From an uncultured Bizionia sp. (lineage in GTDB: Bacteria; Bacteroidota; Bacteroidia; Flavobacteriales; Flavobacteriaceae): a DNA stretch of 64,000 nt. Of the stretch, positions 28,418 to 34,370 are shown piece by piece. The stretch's first letter is position 1, and each line of letters opens with the position of its first letter. The notes beneath the pieces are model-generated. The model saw nothing but the letters and a program-made list of their open reading frames with translations. It searched no databases and had not been told where the DNA came from. Position numbers and translations under genes: made by a program. Where the stretch lies: assembly GCA_947496215.1 (NCBI GenBank), contig CANMCF010000002.1:310001-374000 (forward strand). The letters run 5' to 3'.

Positions 28418-28867
28418 ATGGGTTTACAACAAGATCTAATGACTGCCTTGAAAGCGGCAATGAAAGGGAAGGATCAAACGGCTTTGACTGCCTTGAGAGC
28501 AGTGAAATCTGCAATATTATTGGCAAAGACGGAGAGCGGTGCGCAAGAGGAGTTGAGTGAGGAACAAGAGCTCAAGATACTTCAGAAACAAGTTAAGCAA
28601 CGTAAGGACAGTGCAGCCATATTCTTGGAACAAGGTCGAGAAGACTTGGCCAAGCCGGAATTGGCAGAAGCAGAAGTGATAGCCCAGTTCCTACCAGAAG
28701 CCATGAGTGAAGAGGACATCGCGAAAGTAGTGGAGGAAGCCATTGCGAAGACAGGGGCAGAAGGAATGAAGGATATGGGGAAGGTCATGGGCATAGTCAG
28801 CGCTCAGTTGACAGGCAAAGCAGACGGGAAGACCATTTCTACGATTGTAAAGTCCAAATTGGCATAA
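28418..28867 (+). CDS. GatB/YqeY domain protein
   Basis: This 149-residue, mostly helical cytoplasmic protein of the YqeY family resembles the tail domain of GatB, the tRNA-dependent amidotransferase subunit. It contains the characteristic LRAVKSAILLAK and the ending LTGKADGKTISTIVKSKLA. A role in binding tRNA is suspected for the family but not proven. It is a frequent neighbour of ftsZ in Flavobacteriia. Confidence 0.92.
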   Translation: MGLQQDLMTALKAAMKGKDQTALTALRAVKSAILLAKTESGAQEELSEEQELKILQKQVKQRKDSAAIFLEQGREDLAKPELAEAEVIAQFLPEAMSEEDIAKVVEEAIAKTGAEGMKDMGKVMGIVSAQLTGKADGKTISTIVKSKLA

Positions 28868-28907
28868 ATCACAACAATATGAGATTCCTTTGAAAAGAGG
28901 AATACCT

Positions 28908-28981
28908 GGCTGCGTAGTTCAACTGGATAGAATATCAGATTTCGGCTCTGAGGGTTGGGGGTTCGAATCCCTTCGCGGTCA
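28908..28981 (+). tRNA. tRNA-Arg (anticodon UCG)
   Basis: The cloverleaf can be drawn by hand. The acceptor stem is GGCTGCG with CGCGGTC (two G-U pairs), the D stem GTTC/GAAT, and the anticodon stem TCAGA/TCTGA with loop TTTCGGC. That gives anticodon TCG, reading CGA. The T loop is TTCGAAT. CCA is not encoded. A strong hairpin terminator follows. The last 17 bases are duplicated downstream at 29083-29099. Confidence 0.93.
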
Positions 28982-28988
28982 CGAATGA

Positions 28989-29050
28989 AAAGAAAACCAC
29001 TAAAGAAATAACCAAGCTCGTTTGAAGTTATTTCTTTAGTGGTTTTCTTT
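28989..29050 (+). terminator. Strong terminator of tRNA-Arg
   Basis: Two 24-base arms (28989-29012 and 29027-29050) are exact reverse complements around a 14-base loop. The right arm ends in a T-rich stretch. Part of this right arm (GTGGTTTTCTTTTATCAAAG from 29039) is repeated at 30525. Confidence 0.8.
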
Positions 29051-29099
29051 TATCAAAGCGTAGCTTTGTGGATGGCGAAAGCAATCCCTTCGCGGTCAC
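29039..29099 (+). repeat. att-like repeat, left copy (tRNA 3' end plus terminator arm)
   Basis: This stretch joins the terminator arm GTGGTTTTCTTTTATCAAAG, the core GATGGCGAAAG (29071-29081) and a 17-base exact copy of the tRNA-Arg 3' end (29083-29099 equals 28966-28982). The same order recurs at 30525-30573. Such copies of a tRNA 3' end are the usual trace of site-specific integration. Confidence 0.6.
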
Positions 29100-29101
29100 T
29101 A

Positions 29102-29146
29102 AGCGACAAAATTGTCTATAAGAACGACAATTTTGTCGCTCTTATT
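29102..29146 (+). terminator. Bidirectional hairpin terminator
   Basis: AGCGACAAAATTGTC (29102-29116) and GACAATTTTGTCGCT (29126-29140) pair perfectly over 15 bp around a 9-base loop, followed by CTTATTTT. It can also end the minus-strand pentapeptide gene, whose stop is near 29177. Confidence 0.7.
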
Positions 29147-29176
29147 TTAGTTGTTTTGAAGACGAATAATAAGAAT

Positions 29177-30424
29177 CTAATTACCTGATTTGTTAAGTTT
29201 TTCAAAGCCTGAAGAGTTTGTGTTTATTGTTGTTTTATTAAAAATTACACCACCTTTTTTATTGTCAAAAACCATTATGATATGACTATCAAGAAGTTTT
29301 TTGCTTCCTTTGATTTTTAGAGAGTCTTTAATATATGTTAGCCAATCAGAGCGATGTACCTTTAAATTATCTAGCCATCTAATATTTTCAAAATTGGCTT
29401 CAAAAATTTTTGAATGGCTTAAATCTACAAAAGACAATTCAGAGCTTTCAAAGTTTATGTTGTTTAGAGAGCAATGACTTAAATTACTATGTGTGAAAAA
29501 AGTAAAGCGGAGTTTAGAGTCATCTAGTTTTGAGTTGTTAAAATCAGTATTATGGAATGAGGCTAATCTTAAATCTGAGCTTAATATTGAGCTTTTTGAA
29601 AAATCAGAATCATTTACTTTTAGGCCTCTTAAATCAGAATTATTTAGTATCACATTTGAGAAGTTTGCCTTTTTTAACTTAGCTCCTCTGAAATTTGATT
29701 TAGTTAAGTTAGAGCCTTTAAAATCAGTGTTATTTAAACTAGAAGCGCTGAAATCTGAATAGGATAAATTTACACCATTAAACGATGAATTATCTAAGTT
29801 AGCTCTATTTAAGTCAGAAAAAGTAAAATCACATTTTTTTATAATATTATCAATTAAATAAGTGCTATCTATATTACTTTCAATTAATGAAATTAATAAT
29901 TGTCCTCTTTCTGGGCTAATTCGGTTTTTTATTAAAGAATCATTGTTTAGATACCTGTAAGGCTTCATAGCTCTCGATAAGCTAATTATTCTGCCAGTTA
30001 GAGTTTTCGATATAACTCTTTTGATGTTTTCTTTGTTTTCTAGTTCTATGTTTAAATCACTTAAAACTTCTCCCATTATAAAAACTTGTGATGCTCTCCT
30101 GTCTGCTTCAATTAGGTAAGTTTGTTGTTCTATTTTTAAGTTTTGATTTTCTAATAATGTGTTTTGTTTCCATAAGAAAAATATAGAAATATAACCAAGA
30201 AGTCCACCTGTAGCTATGGCAATAGTAGTTGGAGAGATTAACAAACGCCAAAGTATTGCTTTTTTAACAGCTTTTCTTCTTATATCCGATTGATCTTTCC
30301 AATATTCATTTCTTCGAATATAATTTAGAATTAACTTTAAAGGTCTATGTTCTTGTTCTAATAATTTAGCTTCTAGTTTTATTCTTTCTTCCTTTTCAGA
30401 AAGAGGTTGGTTGTTCTGAGTCAT
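29177..30424 (-). CDS. Membrane-anchored pentapeptide-repeat protein
   Basis: This 415-residue protein has a charged N-terminus, one membrane helix (about residues 50-73, IATGGLLGYISIFFLW region) and a short coiled-coil-like stretch. From about residue 198 to 350 follows a long series of pentapeptide repeats of the A(D/N)Lxx/SxFxx kind (SDLNRANLDNSSFNGVNLSY and onwards), which fold as a right-handed quadrilateral beta-helix. Function is unknown; such helices often act as protein scaffolds. The gene is bounded by repeats derived from the neighbouring tRNA-Arg, which suggests it arrived with a small insertion. Confidence 0.8.
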   Translation of the reverse strand: MTQNNQPLSEKEERIKLEAKLLEQEHRPLKLILNYIRRNEYWKDQSDIRRKAVKKAILWRLLISPTTIAIATGGLLGYISIFFLWKQNTLLENQNLKIEQQTYLIEADRRASQVFIMGEVLSDLNIELENKENIKRVISKTLTGRIISLSRAMKPYRYLNNDSLIKNRISPERGQLLISLIESNIDSTYLIDNIIKKCDFTFSDLNRANLDNSSFNGVNLSYSDFSASSLNNTDFKGSNLTKSNFRGAKLKKANFSNVILNNSDLRGLKVNDSDFSKSSILSSDLRLASFHNTDFNNSKLDDSKLRFTFFTHSNLSHCSLNNINFESSELSFVDLSHSKIFEANFENIRWLDNLKVHRSDWLTYIKDSLKIKGSKKLLDSHIIMVFDNKKGGVIFNKTTINTNSSGFEKLNKSGN

Positions 30425-30524
30425 TAATTGTTATAATAGCTAGTATTATAAATATATGATATTATTAACAAACTCCCCAATCAATCTTAGGTCTCGCGCC
30501 AAAAAGTTCGAGCTTTGAATGTTT

Positions 30525-30573
30525 GTGGTTTTCTTTTATCAAAGTTAGATGGCGAAAGTAATTCTTTTATGGT
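30525..30573 (+). repeat. att-like repeat, decayed right copy
   Basis: GTGGTTTTCTTTTATCAAAG (30525-30544) and GATGGCGAAAG (30548-30558) are identical to 29039-29058 and 29071-29081. The following TAATTCTTTTATGGT (30559-30573) aligns with CAATCCCTTCGCGGT of the left copy, and every difference is a transition toward A or T. This looks like a degenerating second boundary of the segment. Confidence 0.55.
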
Positions 30574-30710
30574 TTCAAAATGCTTAAATCCATTGTTTTA
30601 GGTGTTTTTTTTGAGCCTTTCATTAAATTTATCATAGATTCATTATCCATTTTTTTTAGATAAAGATTGAATTCTTCAATGCCTTCAGTTTGGTTATTGG
30701 TTCCCTTGAA
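30567..30710 (-). pseudogene. Remnant of a protein C-terminus (47 codons)
   Basis: The minus-strand frame reads FKGTNNQTEGIEEFNLYLKK and continues with a Met/Lys-rich tail to a TAA inside the decayed att-like repeat. It is protein-like, but it is closed upstream by an in-frame TAG and has no suitable start. It may be the tail of a gene truncated by the insertion next to it. Family not recognised. Confidence 0.35.
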
Positions 30711-30729
30711 CTAATATTTTTTTAAATCA

Positions 30730-30745
30730 TATGATTGGAATCATA
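30730..30745 (+). promoter_or_regulatory. FNR/CRP-family-like operator
   Basis: TATGATTGGAATCATA is a palindrome whose core TGAT-N4-ATCA equals the FNR/DNR half-site arrangement. Its centre lies about 44 bases before the likely transcription start, a place typical of activators. The downstream flavohemoglobin fits control by an NO- or O2-responsive Crp/Fnr regulator; that is inference. Confidence 0.5.
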
Positions 30746-30767
30746 AGTTTCAGATTGTGTTTCAAAG

Positions 30768-30775
30768 TAATTTTG
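30768..30775 (+). promoter_or_regulatory. -7 box of the HPP-flavohemoglobin operon
   Basis: TAATTTTG matches TAnnTTTG exactly and lies 16 bases before the preferred ATG of the HPP gene. No -33 motif is found at 19-21 bases; the FNR-like palindrome occupies that area. Confidence 0.55.
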
Positions 30776-30791
30776 TGCTTTGAAAAATCAT

Positions 30792-31271
30792 ATGAAAATG
30801 AATTGTGCATATATAAATGCAGTTAACTACCTTATTTCGACAACTTGTTTTTTTTGCATATACCTGTGTCATGGATTATTTGATATTGGTGATGATGGAA
30901 CGTTGATTATAGCAGCTTTTGGAGCATCAGCCGTTTTGGCTTTTTCCAATGATGTGATTAATCATTCTTTTGTTAAAATATCAATGGCTTCAATAATCGC
31001 GGCTGTTGTAGGTGTGTTCTGGAGTCAAATGGACTTGGCAACAATGTTCAAAGTTACATTGACTATAAGTACTTGCATTTTAATACTGAACCTTGCAAAC
31101 ATTAGTTATCCTCCAGCAGGAGCAATTGCTATCATTCCACTGATTTCGAATGCACAGATACAGGAATTGGGATACTTGTATGTTCTATACCCAACTATGA
31201 CAGGTATGACAATCATTTATTTGTTTTCAAAATTGAAAGAAAAACTAAATACAATATATTATGGCAAGTAA
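30792..31271 (+). CDS. HPP-family membrane protein
   Basis: This small integral membrane protein of about 159 residues has four hydrophobic helices. The segments IAAFGASAVLAFS and NISYPPAGAIAIIPLI correspond to the conserved HPP-family blocks (FGASAVL and HPPGGAxAL-like). Some HPP proteins are linked to nitrite transport. Two starts are possible: ATG at 30792, chosen because it sits closely after the -7 box, and TTG at 30780. The gene overlaps the flavohemoglobin gene by 11 bases, so the two are translated together. A role in handling nitrogen oxides is inferred from that partner. Confidence 0.8.
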   Translation: MKMNCAYINAVNYLISTTCFFCIYLCHGLFDIGDDGTLIIAAFGASAVLAFSNDVINHSFVKISMASIIAAVVGVFWSQMDLATMFKVTLTISTCILILNLANISYPPAGAIAIIPLISNAQIQELGYLYVLYPTMTGMTIIYLFSKLKEKLNTIYYGK

Positions 31272-32469
31272 AAAAACAATTGAAATAGTAAAATCTACTG
31301 CACCCGTTCTCGAAGAACATGGAGAGGCAATTACTAAAGTATTCTATAGGTTGCTATTTGAAAATCATCCAGAATTGAAAGATGTTTTCAATATGGTAAA
31401 TCAAAAGAAGGGGACGCAACAAAAAGCATTGGCCAATGCTATTTTTCAATATGCGGTTCATATCGATAAATTGGAAATGTTGGGGAGTTCAATAGAAACC
31501 ATTGCACAGAAGCACGCAAGTTTGTCTATTCCAAAACAAGCATACCCCATAGTTGGTGAAAATCTTTTGGCTGCAATTAAAGAAGTATTGGGAGATGCAG
31601 CAACTGTGGAAATTATGAATGCATGGGAAGAAGCTTATGGGGATTTGGCAGCTGTTTTTGTTAAAAGGGAAGAAGATATTTATTCCAGTAACGAAAAAAT
31701 CACTGGTGGTTTTAGGGGGACAAAGGAATTCATTGTAATCGATAAAATTGAAGAAAGTAGTGTGATCACTTCACTCTACCTCAAGAGAAAGGATGGAACT
31801 CCAGTACCAAAATTTATTCCAGGGCAATATATTGCCTTAACTATGGACATACCCAATACAAGGCATAGGCACACTAGGAATTATAGTTTGTCTAACTCCA
31901 ATGATAAAGATTATTTGAGAATCAGCATTAAAAAAGAAGAAGGAAAGACAGATGGGATTGTTTCCAATTACATACATTCAAACATAGATGTAGGTGATGT
32001 TTTGACAATGGGGATGCCAGCTGGGGAGTTTGTATTGAAGGAGAAGGAAAAACCTCTCGTTTTCATAAGTGGAGGAATAGGTGTAACGCCTTTGATGAGC
32101 ATGTTCAATGAAGTCGTAAAGAAGAAAGAGAATCAAGAGATTATTTTTATTCAATGTGCCTTGAATAGTGATACACATGCTTTTTCCAATGAAATCAAAG
32201 CATTGACAAATCGGGTTTCCAAATCGGTGGTTGTATATAGCTCCCCTTTGCAGACAGATGCTTTAGGTGTCAATTGTGATTATATGGGATTTTTGACGAT
32301 TGATATGTTAAAGGACTTGAAGGTTGGCCGAGAAAGCGATTTTTATTTTTGTGGTCCAACACCTTTCATGAAAAATGTATTAAACACATTGAAAGATTTA
32401 AACGTAGATCAAGAAAACATCAATTACGAGTTTTTTGGACCAATGGAAGAACTTGATTCAGTGAATTGA
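31261..32469 (+). CDS. hmp: Flavohemoglobin (nitric oxide dioxygenase)
   Basis: This 402-residue cytoplasmic protein turns NO and O2 into nitrate using NAD(P)H. The globin domain covers residues 1-140 with proximal His85 (AQKHASL) and Tyr95. The FAD domain carries RNYSLS, and the NAD domain has GGIGVTPLMSM and the FAD/NAD-contacting CGPTPFM. All three domains are complete. It is co-transcribed with the HPP protein behind an FNR-like site, which fits an NO stress unit. Confidence 0.95.
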   Translation: MASKKTIEIVKSTAPVLEEHGEAITKVFYRLLFENHPELKDVFNMVNQKKGTQQKALANAIFQYAVHIDKLEMLGSSIETIAQKHASLSIPKQAYPIVGENLLAAIKEVLGDAATVEIMNAWEEAYGDLAAVFVKREEDIYSSNEKITGGFRGTKEFIVIDKIEESSVITSLYLKRKDGTPVPKFIPGQYIALTMDIPNTRHRHTRNYSLSNSNDKDYLRISIKKEEGKTDGIVSNYIHSNIDVGDVLTMGMPAGEFVLKEKEKPLVFISGGIGVTPLMSMFNEVVKKKENQEIIFIQCALNSDTHAFSNEIKALTNRVSKSVVVYSSPLQTDALGVNCDYMGFLTIDMLKDLKVGRESDFYFCGPTPFMKNVLNTLKDLNVDQENINYEFFGPMEELDSVN

Positions 32470-32830
32470 ATCTGTGGTAAAAGAGAAACGAATCGTCTAT
32501 CTGAAGAAATTTTAAATCCAGAGTAGCAGTGTTATTTGGTAATGGTGCCGAATAATCAAGGGATAACTTGAAAACGGTTGTTAAAAGACTAAAAAGACAG
32601 ATTGAAAGCTTTTGACGATAAAAGAAAGTAGAGAAAAAACTTTATGGTTGATTTGAAAATAAGGTAATCAATTTCTTCAGCTTGTAACCTTTCGAGTTCA
32701 TTCATAAACTTAAAGAAAAACATTGGCACTTTTCTTTTCATTTTCCAAGGGATTATCGTTCTTTGCTTTCTTTTTCAAATAAAATAAAAGCATTGTGTTC
32801 AAGCATTGGTTGCATCACTTTGTAAACAAT
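32470..32830. other. Intergenic region without a supported gene
   Basis: About 360 AT-rich bases. A 38-codon minus-strand frame (32589-32705) has acceptable composition but no family resemblance, and I do not call it. No terminator hairpin after the flavohemoglobin gene and no clean -7 box is visible. Confidence 0.45.
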
Positions 32831-33424
32831 ATGATTGCAAGCCAAATGATCTCCAAACTTTATATTTTACGCAATATTCTAATCGTAACCATTTTTACGA
32901 TATTCTTTTCCAACCAGACACAAGCTCAACCAAGAAAAGGCAAGTTCATGGATGTTTCAATAGGTCTCGGCATAAGTGCTCCTTTTGACGATGTTGACAT
33001 ATCAGGGTCTGGGTTTTATGCGCAAGGTGAGTATGTCTATGGTTTGACCAAATGGTTTGGAGTGAGGCCATATGCAGGCTTTGTTTTTACATCGCCAGAT
33101 AAAAGCAACAAGTATGATCGATTTGGATATAAGGTGACATCTAGTGCTTTTTTATTTGGAGCAAAAACACGTGTTTCTGCACCCATCCCTTGGATTGCTC
33201 CTTATTTCGAGATTGGTGTTGGTGCGTCCACAGGAACATTTGTTACTTATACGCCTTACGTGAATATAGAAGAAAAGGGGCTATTGATGCATATCCCTTT
33301 TAGTATTGGCTTGGCTTTGGGACGCAAACACAACTATGAAATTGCTTTTAAATATTATTATCATCCATCGGTCAAGCAGTTTTCTGGAGCTGCAGCTTTC
33401 GGCTTTTCCTTTCCTTTGGATTGA
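32831..33424 (+). CDS. Outer-membrane beta-barrel-like protein
   Basis: This protein of about 197 residues has a Sec signal peptide (to about residue 33, ending QTQAQ) and alternating beta-strand segments rich in Gly and aromatics. It ends in a phenylalanine-containing strand (FGFSFPLD), the usual pattern of small outer-membrane barrels. The ATG at 32831 is chosen because it directly precedes the signal peptide; a GTG at 32795 would add 12 residues. Function is unknown. A hairpin terminator follows at 33491. Confidence 0.65.
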   Translation: MIASQMISKLYILRNILIVTIFTIFFSNQTQAQPRKGKFMDVSIGLGISAPFDDVDISGSGFYAQGEYVYGLTKWFGVRPYAGFVFTSPDKSNKYDRFGYKVTSSAFLFGAKTRVSAPIPWIAPYFEIGVGASTGTFVTYTPYVNIEEKGLLMHIPFSIGLALGRKHNYEIAFKYYYHPSVKQFSGAAAFGFSFPLD

Positions 33425-33490
33425 TTAACGATAATGTTTGAGGAGTTGTAAGATATCACGAAGTAGGTTTTTGCGGAAACATTAATGAAT

Positions 33491-33525
33491 AGGTTGTTTT
33501 TGAATTTTCAAGCAACCTCTTTTTA
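33491..33525 (+). terminator. Terminator after the beta-barrel gene
   Basis: AGGTTG (33491-33496) pairs with CAACCT (33513-33518), with an additional inner TGAA/TTCA pairing, followed by CTTTTTATTT. Confidence 0.65.
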
Positions 33526-33651
33526 TTTCTAATTGAGAAAGCAATATCTTACTTGTTTGCGTAGTTCAGGAAAGCAACTATAGTCAAGATGATTTTATCT
33601 GGCTTTTTTATGAGTTTAAATCATTTTCATGGTAAATGACTCCCATTTCAA

Positions 33652-33671
33652 AACAGGTATTTATACCTGTT
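33652..33671 (+). promoter_or_regulatory. Perfect 20-base palindrome, operator of the P450/DyP operon
   Basis: AACAGGTATTTATACCTGTT consists of two 9-base arms around TT. It ends 20 bases before a TATCTTCG -7 box and so overlaps the -33 region of the promoter. A dimeric repressor binding here would block transcription of the five downstream genes. No regulator gene is in the operon, so the cognate protein is unknown. Confidence 0.6.
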
Positions 33672-33691
33672 CAGGAAATATTCTTTTAAAG

Positions 33692-33699
33692 TATCTTCG
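33692..33699 (+). promoter_or_regulatory. -7 box of the P450/DyP operon
   Basis: TATCTTCG is one base from TAnnTTTG. It would give a transcription start near 33706 and a leader of about 34 bases before the ATG at 33740. Confidence 0.55.
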
Positions 33700-33739
33700 T
33701 ATATTTAGAAAAAATAACCCTCAAAATATCCCTCGTAGA

Positions 33740-34360
33740 ATGCCCAGCAAACTAACTAATACACTCCTAGATACTATAGGTATCGTAAGAGCTTTGTCCT
33801 ACCGCACGTTTATTGAACGCAATTGGTCGAAACCACAACCAATGTTTAATATCTTACAAGTTAAAGAAGGAGATGAAGCATTATTTGAAAGCTTCCTTAA
33901 AAAGAGTTTGGCAGTCAGCATTAAATATGATACACCTTTGTCTTTGGGGCCTTTCAAAACCAATGATAGAACCTTTATTTATATAACACATTATGCATCA
34001 TCCAAGGCTTACGCGAAGGTAATGAATGGCTTGCTCTTTGGAGGAGAAGCTGCAATGCGAGCCAAAGCTACCCTAAAGACGAGTTGGACCTATTGCGAAC
34101 CTAACCAGACGAAAATTTTGCAAGAAACCAAAACGATCCTGATGGTAGGAATACAAGGGAACCCTGAAAACTTCATGGGGCATTTGAAAAACACGAACAT
34201 ACAACCACTTGGAATGGTTAAAAAGATAAAAGATGTAAGAGGACATGCATTGGGTGCCTATGTGTTTTTTGAAGAAGGCCCCGAAATTTCAAAATATATA
34301 AAAGAAAGAAAGGAGTATGGAGATGACATCTGTACGTACAAAGCAACAAAACTCGATTAA
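33740..34360 (+). CDS. Uncharacterised protein, first gene of the P450/DyP operon
   Basis: This protein of about 206 residues has no signal peptide and no clear membrane helix. I do not recognise a family. Its middle (FKTNDRTFIYITHYASSKAY) and its C-terminal half (TKTILMVGIQGNP onward, with ALGAYVFFEE) look like alternating alpha/beta secondary structure of a ferredoxin-like kind. The ATG at 33740 follows the promoter at the expected distance; the frame is open further upstream but crosses the promoter. It ends 10 bases before the P450 fusion, so it is surely co-transcribed with it. Confidence 0.65.
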   Translation: MPSKLTNTLLDTIGIVRALSYRTFIERNWSKPQPMFNILQVKEGDEALFESFLKKSLAVSIKYDTPLSLGPFKTNDRTFIYITHYASSKAYAKVMNGLLFGGEAAMRAKATLKTSWTYCEPNQTKILQETKTILMVGIQGNPENFMGHLKNTNIQPLGMVKKIKDVRGHALGAYVFFEEGPEISKYIKERKEYGDDICTYKATKLD

Positions 34361-34370
34361 ACATAAAGGC

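Larger units (their letters stand above)
30425..30779. other. Gap between the pentapeptide gene and the HPP gene
   Basis: About 100 AT-rich bases with no signal are followed by the decayed att-like repeat (30525-30573), a gene remnant on the minus strand (30567-30710) and the FNR-like site plus -7 box of the HPP/flavohemoglobin unit. Confidence 0.5.
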
